A stretch of DNA of 10,870 bases from contig JARYLH010000042.1 in the NCBI GenBank assembly GCA_029907755.1, forward strand, positions 1 to 10,870, in the 5' to 3' direction. This document shows positions 1 through 5,726 of the stretch, piece after piece; within the stretch, counting starts at the first letter, position 1, and the number at the start of each line of letters is the position of its first letter. This DNA comes from Candidatus Methanosuratincola sp. (GTDB lineage Archaea; Thermoproteota; Methanomethylicia; Methanomethylicales; Methanomethylicaceae). The notes under the pieces are model-generated. The model saw only the letters and a list, made by a program, of their open reading frames with translations. It made no database searches and was not told the DNA's origin. The translations under genes were made by a program, and so were the position numbers.

Positions 1-1
1 T

Positions 2-856
2 GTCCTGCTCAAGCTCGAATTCGTATCGCCAACCGGGTCTTTCAAGGACAGGGGCGCCTCGATGAGCATCTCAAGGGCGGCGGCGCTCGGCACAGAAAGG
101 GTAGTCGAAGACTCGACTGGCAACGCAGGCGTGGCTGCTTCTGTCTACGCGGCAAGGGCTGGGATCAAGGCGAGGATTTATGTGCCTTCGGACGCCCCGG
201 AGGCAAAGAAAGCACTCATGAGGGCAAGTGGGGCGGAGCTGGTCGAGTGCAAGGACAGGTCCGAAGCCTCGGAGCGGGCGGTCGCAGAGCTAGGGTCCGG
301 AGACCTTTACATCGGACATGCATGGGATCCGTTCTATATCGCAGGTATGGAGACTGTGGCATTCGAGATCTATGAGCAGTTCGGTGTGCCCGACTCGATC
401 TTGGTGCCTGTCGCGAGCGGCACCCTGCTCTTAGGACTTTACAGGGGGTTCCGTGGGCTCTTGGAGTGCGGGATCGCAACGAAGACGCCACGCATCTTCG
501 GCGTGCAGGGGGAGGACTGCGCCCCTTTGTACGAGGAGATCCATGGCCCAGTGTCGAGGACCGTCGGGAGCGCGCTCGCGGACGGCCTTCGGATCGCGCG
601 CCCTCCCAGGCGGGGGGAGATTCTCGAAGCTATCAGCTCAAGCGGCGGGGACGTTTTCGTAGTCTCGGATCCAGAGATATCTGAGGGACTGAGGATTCTG
701 CTAGGTATGGGGATCATAGCCGAGCCAACATCCGCAACAGCCTTCGCAGCCCTCTCGAAGGGGAGGGCGTCTCTTTCCGGTACGGTTGCAATCCCAATAA
801 CGGGGTCTGGGATGAAGCATCCGGAAGGCATCGCGAGGGCACTCGGGTTCCAGTAA
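2..856 (+). CDS. PLP-dependent enzyme, threonine synthase-like (5' partial)
   Basis: This is a fold-type II pyridoxal-phosphate enzyme of the threonine synthase/TrpB-like superfamily; the gene runs in from the left edge. The frame is open from base 2, before the first ATG at 62, and those extra codons encode PTGSFKDRGAS, whose Lys (visible residue 15) forms the Schiff base with PLP. So ATG 62 is internal, not the start. Further family marks are the substrate/cofactor loop STGNAG (residues 38-43), a phosphate-binding loop ASGTLLLG (about 138-145) and a C-terminal TGSGMK (about 267-272), which resembles the TGHGLK of threonine synthases. The visible 284 residues would be most of a roughly 350-residue enzyme. 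Threonine synthase (O-phosphohomoserine to threonine) is the best guess. The shortened, Ser-containing phosphate loop also allows a related lyase or dehydratase, so no symbol is given. Confidence 0.85.
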   Translation, partial: VLLKLEFVSPTGSFKDRGASMSISRAAALGTERVVEDSTGNAGVAASVYAARAGIKARIYVPSDAPEAKKALMRASGAELVECKDRSEASERAVAELGSGDLYIGHAWDPFYIAGMETVAFEIYEQFGVPDSILVPVASGTLLLGLYRGFRGLLECGIATKTPRIFGVQGEDCAPLYEEIHGPVSRTVGSALADGLRIARPPRRGEILEAISSSGGDVFVVSDPEISEGLRILLGMGIIAEPTSATAFAALSKGRASLSGTVAIPITGSGMKHPEGIARALGFQ

Positions 857-864
857 AACATACC

Positions 865-883
865 CGAAGCGCCTTCGACTTTT
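865..883 (+). terminator. Small hairpin plus T-run after the PLP enzyme gene
   Basis: A perfect 5-bp stem CGAAG/CTTCG with a 3-nt loop begins 8 bases after the stop codon and is followed two bases later by TTTT (880-883), then more T-rich sequence. Archaeal termination depends mainly on T-runs, so this is a plausible but weak end for the rightward transcript. Confidence 0.4.
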
Positions 884-1126
884 ACTCCTTTGGACCGCCA
901 GAGGAAAAGCTGTTAGCCATTCAGGATTGCCCTAAAGCAGCCGGTCAGCGTGGAACCTCAAAGCTAGAACCCATCCGACGCGGCCGAAGGAATCCAGATT
1001 TTTAATGCCTAGAACCCATGCCGCTGCACCGAATGCGGTATCGGACTCGCACTCCTACCAGGTCTGGGTTTATGCAAGAAGGTTTTGCGGCGGATTGCGG
1101 TTAAGACCTTTGCCGAAAATTTTTGC

Positions 1127-1166
1127 AGAAAGAAAGGGTGAGGATGACTTCGCCGCTCACTGCGGC
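1127..1166 (-). terminator. Possible terminator of the tRNA-Leu transcript
   Basis: Reading leftward from the tRNA-Leu 3' end, a perfect 5-bp hairpin (GCCGC/GCGGC, 1152-1166) is followed by a pyrimidine-rich CTTTCTTTCT (1130-1139). Placement about 20 nt after the encoded CCA suits a tRNA terminator. The T-runs are short, so the call is weak. Confidence 0.3.
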
Positions 1167-1186
1167 ATTTGCGTAATGGAAGTTCT

Positions 1187-1307
1187 TGGTGCGGGGAGTG
1201 GGATTTGAACCCACGAAGGCCTTCGCCATAGGAGCTTCCTGGGCGATCGGGACGAACCCGCCCCGCCACTCAGTCCTACCCCTTTGACCTGGCTTGGGAA
1301 TCCCCGC
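1187..1307 (-). tRNA. tRNA-Leu(GAG) with intron, CCA encoded
   Basis: The minus strand folds as a class II tRNA. The acceptor is GCGGGGA (1301-1307) pairing with TCCCCGC (1191-1197), discriminator A at 1190, and CCA encoded at 1187-1189. The T arm is GTGGG/CCCAC around TTCAAAT. The D loop carries the AGCCAGGTCAAAGG pattern common in archaeal tRNA-Leu, and the variable arm has a GGC/GCC stem. The anticodon stem is TAGGA/TCCTA. Removing a 33-nt intron leaves loop CTGAGGC, so the anticodon is GAG with G37, which reads CUC/CUU leucine codons. The mature length is 85 nt before CCA. Discriminator A and the long variable arm support Leu and rule out the alternative splice reading GAA (Phe). Confidence 0.9.
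1236..1268 (-). other. tRNA-Leu intron (33 nt), off the canonical position
   Basis: Exon 1 is 1269-1307 and exon 2 is 1190-1235. The intron has a GC-rich hairpin (CGGG/CCCG arms, preceded by GGCG and followed by CGCC). Anticodon-loop CTG can pair with CAG near the intron 3' end, leaving AGT as a three-base 5' bulge: a relaxed bulge-helix-bulge. Cutting that bulge after its second base puts the intron between positions 36 and 37. The canonical 37/38 site would give U37, unusual for tRNA-Leu. The boundary is uncertain by about one base. Confidence 0.7.
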
Positions 1308-1330
1308 TCGTCAAGATTAAGGCGCAAACA

Positions 1331-1339
1331 CTTTTTTAA
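1331..1339 (-). promoter_or_regulatory. TATA box of tRNA-Leu
   Basis: The minus strand reads GTTAAAAAAG here, centred about 28 bp upstream of the tRNA 5' end (1307). This is the usual distance of an archaeal TATA box. Confidence 0.6.
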
Positions 1340-1402
1340 CCTTATCGGAACTGCCGATGCAAAACCCCCAGACGGGGCACAGCACGGCTTTCCAATTCTA
1401 AA

Positions 1403-1410
1403 TTTAAATA
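1403..1410 (+). promoter_or_regulatory. TATA box of the HD-lysS unit
   Basis: TTTAAATA is a near-ideal archaeal TATA element. Counting about 26 bp from its centre puts transcription start near 1433, which lies after ATG 1427 and before ATG 1445. It therefore bears on the start choice of the HD gene. It is back to back with the tRNA-Leu promoter. Two small inverted repeats (ATCGG/CCGAT at 1344-1358, CCCC/GGGG at about 1365-1377) lie between the two. Confidence 0.6.
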
Positions 1411-1444
1411 CCTCCTCCCTCTCCTTATGAAGCGTGCCGTTGCG

Positions 1445-2128
1445 ATGAAAGAAGACGATCTCATCACTCTCGCCGAGAATATAGCCGACCAATCGTTGAG
1501 GGAGAAGGTAGTTGACATGATTAGGAACCCTCAGCTCTCCTTCTTGGAGATGCCAAACTCAACCCCGTTCTCGAAGTCGCCTGCGAGCAAGCGGCGGCAC
1601 CACTCTTACGAGAGCGGGCTGCTCGTCCACACCTATTCCACGACCAAGGTCGCGATCGCATTAGCCGACGTAGTCGAGGAGGTCTACGGCGTCAAAGTCA
1701 ACAGGGATGTCGTTATAGCCGCAAGCCTGCTCCACGATCTTTTCAAATTCGCCACCTATCACCAGAGCTACCCCGGCAAGTACAACAGATCAAAACTTGG
1801 GGAGATGCTCGATCACCTGACGCTCATCACTGGGGAGCTCTATGCCAGGCGATTCCCCATAGATGTTATCCATGCAGTGGCGTCGCACCACGGCGAAGCC
1901 AGCCCGATAGAGCCAAGGACGATCGAGGCACTCATCCTGCACATAGCGGACAACGCGGACGCTGAGATGAACGACAAGGTGTTCTGGGCCGCGAAGGACA
2001 TCATCAGGGAGTGCCTCGGGCTGGACATTCAAACGCTCCCGAAGGAGGTCTCGCCGTTCAAGGTAGTCCTCGCGAAGAAGGAAGGGGGCTGCGAAGAGGT
2101 GCGCAGAAAGTTCTCAGGCATGCTGTGA
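1445..2128 (+). CDS. HD-domain phosphohydrolase, YhaM-like
   Basis: This is a metal-dependent HD-superfamily hydrolase whose core resembles the HD half of the bacterial 3'-5' exoribonuclease YhaM: HHSYESGLLVHT, then LLHDLFK, then ASHHG and HIADNAD. Numbered from Met 1445, the putative metal ligands are His62, His97-Asp98, His148/149 and Asp169, so the active site looks complete. It lacks the N-terminal OB domain of YhaM, and 227 residues is about the HD core alone. The substrate (RNA end, nucleotide or other phosphoester) cannot be read from the sequence. The start is ambiguous: ATG 1427 adds six residues but precedes the transcription start expected from the TATA box, and neither ATG has a clear ribosome-binding site. 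The stop codon overlaps the ribosome-binding site of lysS ten bases before its ATG, so the two are probably co-transcribed and coupled. Confidence 0.85.
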   Translation: MKEDDLITLAENIADQSLREKVVDMIRNPQLSFLEMPNSTPFSKSPASKRRHHSYESGLLVHTYSTTKVAIALADVVEEVYGVKVNRDVVIAASLLHDLFKFATYHQSYPGKYNRSKLGEMLDHLTLITGELYARRFPIDVIHAVASHHGEASPIEPRTIEALILHIADNADAEMNDKVFWAAKDIIRECLGLDIQTLPKEVSPFKVVLAKKEGGCEEVRRKFSGML

Positions 2129-2132
2129 GGTG
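2127..2132 (+). promoter_or_regulatory. Ribosome-binding site that sets the lysS start
   Basis: GAGGTG overlaps the HD gene's stop codon and lies six bases before ATG 2139. This spacing selects ATG 2139 over an in-frame GTG at 2130, which falls inside the site itself. Confidence 0.65.
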
Positions 2133-2138
2133 TTTGCA

Positions 2139-3761
2139 ATGGTCGGGGGCCACTGGGTGAGGGGGATAGTGGACGAGATAATCGCGAGGGGCGAAGAGAG
2201 GATAGTTATCCACACGGGAAAGACCCCGTCGGGTCCGATACACATCGGCGCCGAGCGCGAGCAATTCATCTGCAGCGCTATTCAGCGCGAACTGGAGAGG
2301 CGGGGGATCGAATCCACATTCAATTTCATAATAGACTCGTACGATCCAATAAAGTCAATACCAGCGGGACTGACGGTCCCGAAAGGGTTCGAGGAGGAAC
2401 TCGGGAAGCCCTTATCAGCCGTCCCTGATCCCTTCGGATGCCACAGCAGCTACGCCCACCACTTCGCAGACGAGTTCATAGGGTGCCAGCCCGAGTTCGG
2501 TCTCTCGCCGAACATCGTATACTCCCACGAGCTCTACACCAGGCCTGTCATGAAGGATGCTATAAGGACAGTCCTGATGAAGCTGGAACAGCTCAAGGCA
2601 ATAAGGAGGAAATACTTGCACCTCCCAGAGGAGGACGGAACCGCGGACGACTGGAACCCCGTGATGGCGGTCTGCGAGAAGTGCGGCAGGATCGCATCCA
2701 TGAAAAGGGAAGTGATTCCGAACAAGATCGACTCTTGGGATCTTGGGAAAGACGAGCTCACCTACACCTGCTCGGCATGCGGGCACAAGGGGCAAGGGAA
2801 GATCGGGGACCTCTCCCTCAAGCTCAGCTGGCGTGTGGACTGGTCTGCGAAATGGGCGGTATTCAGGGTCACTTGCGAACCCGCAGGCAAGGATCACTGC
2901 GTCAAGGACGGGGCATACGACATGGGGTTGGAGGTCTGCAAAGAGATCTTCGGGTACCGCGGGCCTCTACGCGTCTCTTACGAATGGCTTACCCTCGGCG
3001 AGCACGCGATGAAGACCCACAAGGGGATCACCTTCACACCTTTGGAGTGGCTCAAAATCGCCCCCCCTGAGGCTCTGAGGCACCTGATACTGGGCGCCGA
3101 CCCCATGCGCCACATATCCTTCCTCCCGGAGCGGATCCCCGATATAGTCGACAATTTCGACCGGCTCGAGCGTATCTACTATGGGATCGAGGCGCCTCCT
3201 CCCAGCGAGGATTTTGAGTACCTGAGAGACCTGTATGCCCTCTGTGTCCGGGGAAAGCCCCCTGAATACGCGCCAGCAAGGCTGCCGTACCGTTTCGCCG
3301 CAACTATCGTCCAGCTCGAACCGATCTTGGGAAGCGACAAGGTCCTCGCAAAGTCTGTCGAGTACGCCGCCCGCCTGCACAGGAAGCCTGCCCTCTCTGA
3401 GCAGGAGGCTTCCGATGTTGCACGGCGCCTCTCTATGGCCTCAAATTGGGTGAACCTCTACGCACCCGCGCAGGCGAAGTTCAAGATCTCGACGGGAGAG
3501 TTGGATTTTCGTATATCCAATGAAGCCGAGCGGGAATTTGTTGACGCCGTGGCAGGTTTGCTCGAGAAGGACTTGTCGGAGTCCGACCTCCAGAACGAGA
3601 TATTCGAGACCGCGAGATCTCTGGGGATCGAGACTGGCAAGGCTTTCGCCGTGCTCTACAGGATACTGATAGGCTCGGAGAGAGGGCCGCGGCTAGCCCC
3701 TCTTCTTTTGGCACTGGATAGGGACTGGGTAGTTAAGAGGCTGAGGTCCACGGTCCAGTGA
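2139..3761 (+). CDS. lysS: Lysyl-tRNA synthetase, class I
   Basis: It charges tRNA-Lys with lysine in the cytoplasm, using the class I (Rossmann) enzyme found in most archaea rather than the bacterial class II form. Visible features, numbered from ATG 2139, are: PSGPIHIGA with the HIGH-type signature at residues 35-38; a zinc ribbon with Cys179, Cys182, Cys211 and Cys214; the family block SWRVDWSAKW followed by EPAGKDHC; APPEALRH and RLERIYYG in the second half; and a helical anticodon-binding C-terminus. Its 540 residues match the family. The odd point is the KMSKS loop: where relatives usually have KMSSSKG, this protein has AMKTHKG (290-296), keeping Met, the last Lys and Gly only. It may still be active, because the rest is well conserved. 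No second LysRS is visible in the window. Confidence 0.95.
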   Translation: MVGGHWVRGIVDEIIARGEERIVIHTGKTPSGPIHIGAEREQFICSAIQRELERRGIESTFNFIIDSYDPIKSIPAGLTVPKGFEEELGKPLSAVPDPFGCHSSYAHHFADEFIGCQPEFGLSPNIVYSHELYTRPVMKDAIRTVLMKLEQLKAIRRKYLHLPEEDGTADDWNPVMAVCEKCGRIASMKREVIPNKIDSWDLGKDELTYTCSACGHKGQGKIGDLSLKLSWRVDWSAKWAVFRVTCEPAGKDHCVKDGAYDMGLEVCKEIFGYRGPLRVSYEWLTLGEHAMKTHKGITFTPLEWLKIAPPEALRHLILGADPMRHISFLPERIPDIVDNFDRLERIYYGIEAPPPSEDFEYLRDLYALCVRGKPPEYAPARLPYRFAATIVQLEPILGSDKVLAKSVEYAARLHRKPALSEQEASDVARRLSMASNWVNLYAPAQAKFKISTGELDFRISNEAEREFVDAVAGLLEKDLSESDLQNEIFETARSLGIETGKAFAVLYRILIGSERGPRLAPLLLALDRDWVVKRLRSTVQ

Positions 3762-3927
3762 AGGCCCGAATGCAGATGTGCAACCCATCGATTTCACGAT
3801 TTCCCGCTATACAGACCCTGCCGCCTATCGAGCCGCTCCGTTTACTGGTCCCGAAGCACCGCCATTCGCCCCCTGAAAATCCTGCTGAATATTTCGTACA
3901 ACTCGAGCCCAATATTGATGGTAAGGT
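3762..3927. other. Non-coding gap after lysS
   Basis: I see no gene, no strong terminator and no RNA fold between the lysS stop and the palindrome at 3928. A minus-strand open frame crosses it but has no family features and would run through the A/T tract and into the next gene. Confidence 0.5.
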
Positions 3928-3940
3928 TCAGTAGTACTGA
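3928..3940. promoter_or_regulatory. Perfect palindrome, operator candidate
   Basis: TCAGTA-G-TACTGA is a perfect 6+1+6 inverted repeat. It lies directly before TTTAAAAA (3941-3948) and about 20 bp before the second TATA-like element of the winged-helix gene at 3994. Position and symmetry suit a dimeric regulator, possibly that gene's own product. Binding is inferred. Confidence 0.45.
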
Positions 3941-3958
3941 TTTAAAAACCGAAAACTC

Positions 3959-3982
3959 TAAATATTTTTTTTTAAAAAAAAA
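3959..3982 (+). promoter_or_regulatory. TATA-like element with a T9A9 tract
   Basis: TAAATATT (3959-3966) runs into nine T then nine A (3965-3982), ending 12 bases before ATG 3994. The element would place transcription start near 3988, giving a very short leader. The nine T could also stop rightward transcripts arriving from lysS. Confidence 0.5.
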
Positions 3983-3993
3983 GATGGGCATAT

Positions 3994-4200
3994 ATGCAAA
4001 TACTCGACGCAATATTGGAACTTCTAAGTGATGGAAAAGAGAGGAGATCCACCGATATATCCAAGGACTTGAAAGCAGATATATCGTTGGTGAACGAGGC
4101 GCTAGCATTCTTGGTGGAGTATAATTTCGTGTATAGGGGGCAAAACGGATCCTATATCTTGGATAACGAAGTCAAGCGCGTCCTAGACATTCACTCTTAG
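3994..4200 (+). CDS. Small winged-helix DNA-binding protein
   Basis: The product has 68 residues and is a stand-alone winged-helix domain: helix 1 about 1-13, helix 2 about 18-27, recognition helix about 31-45, then a beta wing (YRGQNGSYIL) and a short final helix. It is probably a transcriptional regulator; its target is unknown. Start ATG 3994 fits the TATA box with a very short leader; there is only a weak GATGGG in front. Its last 18 bases overlap the 3' end of the opposite-strand gene. It is more A/T-rich than the flanking lysS, as is the next gene, which hints at a different history or weaker constraint. The exact family is not recognised. Confidence 0.7.
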   Translation: MQILDAILELLSDGKERRSTDISKDLKADISLVNEALAFLVEYNFVYRGQNGSYILDNEVKRVLDIHS

Positions 4201-4461
4201 GGCGCCGAAACGCCTGTTGTAAAGTTCGAATTCTGCATAGTTCCTCAAAAATTCCGTGCCCTTGTCCGTTATCCTGTAAATGGGTTCGCCCCTGCTGACG
4301 TCTATCTTCAAGAGTCCTTTGTTGAGTAGCAACTTCAATAAAGCCTTTCTCCTCCTCAGTTCTACTGCCGACACTTCTCCCAGATCGCTCTCATCGATGC
4401 CGTACATCGCGCGCTCCAACAACACGCATATGCCTTTGAAAAACGGCTTTGACAGAGTCAA
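4183..4461 (-). CDS. Winged-helix DNA-binding protein, HTH_45-like
   Basis: This is a 92-residue archaeal winged-helix protein of the kind grouped under HTH_45: a first helix (FKGICVLLERAM), a second around IDESDLGEV, a long recognition helix (ELRRRKALLKLLLNKGLL), a wing ending PIYRITDKG and a last helix TEFLRNYAEFE. The open frame reaches back to ATG 4578, but the TATA box at 4513-4520 predicts transcription start near 4490, so the upstream codons would be untranscribed. TTG 4461, with GGGG about 9 bases ahead, is the first usable start inside that transcript and leaves a domain of normal size. ATG 4407 would cut off helix 1. It converges on and overlaps the preceding winged-helix gene by 18 bp. 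The regulatory target is unknown. Confidence 0.65.
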   Translation of the reverse strand: MTLSKPFFKGICVLLERAMYGIDESDLGEVSAVELRRRKALLKLLLNKGLLKIDVSRGEPIYRITDKGTEFLRNYAEFELYNRRFGALRVNV

Positions 4462-4512
4462 ATGCCTTACCCCAAAAAGGACTGGATACCAAGTTTTATT
4501 GCCCAAGGCTGG

Positions 4513-4520
4513 CTTATAAG
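4513..4520 (-). promoter_or_regulatory. TATA box of the leftward winged-helix gene
   Basis: CTTATAAG is symmetrical, so it reads the same on both strands. It places leftward transcription start near 4490, consistent with TTG 4461. No rightward gene follows it. Confidence 0.6.
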
Positions 4521-4533
4521 CATTTGTTTGAAT

Positions 4534-4564
4534 AATTGTTTTTCTGTTAAAATAGAAAACAATT
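4534..4564. repeat. Imperfect inverted repeat, operator candidate
   Basis: AATTGTTTTTCT (4534-4545) and AGAAAACAATT (4554-4564) pair over 11 bp with a single bulged T and an 8-nt loop. It lies just upstream of the TATA box at 4513-4520 as seen by the leftward winged-helix gene, where an activator or repressor site would be expected. It differs in sequence from the palindrome at 3928-3940. A terminator for leftward tRNA-Ser transcripts is an alternative, but it lies some 70 bases beyond the tRNA end. Confidence 0.5.
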
Positions 4565-4636
4565 TTATGGACTCGCATAAAACTGTTTGAGGTCAGCGCG
4601 CCGAGGCAACTTGAGAGCTTTTATTGGCAGATGGAT

Positions 4637-4745
4637 TGGCGCCGGGGAAGGGATTCGAACCCTTGCTCCCCCGAGAGGGAACCGGCTTGCCTGTCCCAAG
4701 GATAAGATCTCGAGGCCGGCGCCTTAACCGCTCAGCCACCCCGGC
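4637..4745 (-). tRNA. tRNA-Ser(CGA) with intron, CCA encoded
   Basis: The minus strand forms a class II tRNA. The acceptor is GCCGGGG (4739-4745) with CCCCGGC (4641-4647), discriminator G at 4640 as usual for serine, and CCA encoded at 4637-4639. The T arm is AAGGG/CCCTT around TTCGAAT, and the long variable arm has a TCCC/GGGA stem. The anticodon stem is CCGGC/GCCGG. Removing a 21-nt intron at the canonical 37/38 site gives loop CTCGAGA, anticodon CGA, which reads UCG. The mature tRNA is 85 nt before CCA. Confidence 0.93.
4688..4708 (-). other. tRNA-Ser intron (21 nt), canonical 37/38 site
   Basis: Exon 1 is 4709-4745 and exon 2 is 4640-4687. The 3' bulge would be CAA, cut before A38, and the 5' bulge AGA, cut after G37. 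The four-base helix between them pairs imperfectly, so the bulge-helix-bulge is relaxed. Confidence 0.75.
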
Positions 4746-4768
4746 TCACTCTTCGTTACGCAAAGTTA

Positions 4769-4777
4769 TTTCTAAAT
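4769..4777 (-). promoter_or_regulatory. TATA box of tRNA-Ser
   Basis: The minus strand reads ATTTAGAAA, centred about 28 bp before the tRNA 5' end. It sits in the 72-bp gap downstream of speE. Confidence 0.55.
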
Positions 4778-4817
4778 CTTTCTCTTTCCTTCCTCCGTCG
4801 CTTCGGTTTCCCGTCAT

Positions 4818-5726
4818 TCAGACTGGCATGAAAGTCGGTTCCGCATCCGTAGCTATTAGGTCCCACTGGCTAATCTTCTCAACCAGATCCTTAGGCAGGG
4901 CAAAGAGCGCCTGGTACGTCCTTTCGTCGAGGTACTTGAGGCTTGTTAGCCCTTTTTTCGCCGCCGCTTCCTCGAACCTCCCGATCAGCCCGTATGGATC
5001 TGGTCCCTTCGTCCCATAGACGATTCCCCAAGTCGAATCATACGACGGGACCCAGGCGTGGTAGCCGCCCGCCCTCCGAAAGGCGCTTCCAACGGTCTTC
5101 AGAATCGTAGCGAAGCAGTAGTCGCTGTAGTACGTGGATGTCGCCTGAGTGACCATTATGCCATCCTCCTTCAGGATTCCCGACAGCAGGGCATAGAATT
5201 CCTTCGTGTACAGCATCGCCCCTGGGCCGCCCTCAAGCGGGTCGGTCAAATCGACTATTGCCACGTCGAATTCGCCGGTGCAGCCCTCAACGTACTTCCT
5301 CCCATCACCGAACACAAGTTCGGCCCTCGGATCCTCAAAAGCTCCGCCTGAGAGCTCCGGCATGTAATCCCTGGAGACCTCGACAACTCTCCTGTCGATG
5401 TCTACCATCACCGCCCTCTCGACCGAAGGGTGCCTTAGCACCTCCCTCAGCGTCCCCCCCTCGCCGCCTCCGAGGATGAGCACCTCTTTCGGCGATCTAT
5501 GAGCGACCATCGCCGGGTGAACAAGCGATTCGTGGTATATGTGCTCGTCCCTTACCGTCGACTGGACCTTCCCGTCAAGTAAGAGCATCCTTCCATAGTC
5601 CTCGCTCTCGACGATGTCTATCTCCTGGAAATCGGTCCTCTCGCTGTGGATGGTTCGCCTTATCCCGTGCATGTGCGCGCTTCCGTGGGTCTGGTACTCG
5701 ATGAACCATTTCCAGGCGAGGCTCAC
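4818..5726 (-). CDS. speE: Spermidine synthase / aminopropyltransferase
   Basis: It transfers the aminopropyl group of decarboxylated SAM to a polyamine; in archaea the acceptor may be putrescine, agmatine or a longer amine. Visible features are an N-terminal beta domain, the DEHIYHE block (residues 60-66) that helps form the active site, the SAM-binding loop LGGGEGG (85-91), acidic VDID (108-111), GDGR (140-143) and catalytic DLTDP (159-163). The Glu in GGGEGG, where many enzymes have Asp, also occurs in some thermophile aminopropyltransferases. Its 302 residues are close to the family norm. Start GTG 5726 overlaps the speD stop in GTGA, with a GGGGGAG ribosome-binding site inside speD, so SpeE synthesis is coupled to its substrate-maker. 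Acceptor specificity cannot be read from the sequence. Confidence 0.93.
   Translation of the reverse strand: MSLAWKWFIEYQTHGSAHMHGIRRTIHSERTDFQEIDIVESEDYGRMLLLDGKVQSTVRDEHIYHESLVHPAMVAHRSPKEVLILGGGEGGTLREVLRHPSVERAVMVDIDRRVVEVSRDYMPELSGGAFEDPRAELVFGDGRKYVEGCTGEFDVAIVDLTDPLEGGPGAMLYTKEFYALLSGILKEDGIMVTQATSTYYSDYCFATILKTVGSAFRRAGGYHAWVPSYDSTWGIVYGTKGPDPYGLIGRFEEAAAKKGLTSLKYLDERTYQALFALPKDLVEKISQWDLIATDAEPTFMPV

Larger units (their letters stand above)
857..1186. other. 330-bp block without a protein gene, several stem-loops
   Basis: No convincing coding frame lies here; the only open frames lack family features and run into the tRNA. It does hold foldable segments: a 7-bp stem with one G-T pair at 1017-1040 (loop of 10), AGGTCT/AGACCT arms at 1060-1065 and 1104-1109, and GCCGC/GCGGC at 1152-1166. 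An 11-bp direct repeat CTAGAACCCAT occurs at 964-974 and 1009-1019. A TATA-like TTTTTAAT at 998-1005 could drive a rightward RNA. No known RNA family was recognised. Confidence 0.4.

Noticed and set aside
1005..1208. 67-residue plus-strand open frame in the geneless block
   Set aside because: It has no family features, no convincing ribosome-binding site, and its 3' end runs into the tRNA-Leu gene.
1157..1492. 111-residue minus-strand open frame
   Set aside because: It reads through the whole tRNA-Leu gene and both divergent promoters.
3842..4108. 88-residue minus-strand open frame
   Set aside because: It crosses the T9A9 tract and is antisense to the winged-helix gene; its Phe/Lys-rich stretch comes only from the homopolymers.
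4462..4578. N-terminal extension of the leftward winged-helix gene to ATG 4578
   Set aside because: The codons lie upstream of, and across, the TATA box at 4513-4520 and the inverted repeat; the winged helix starts after them.
4637..4745. tRNA-Ser as an integration site with a repeated tRNA end
   Set aside because: I found no second copy of the tRNA 3' end in the window and no integrase gene, so no attachment site is supported.
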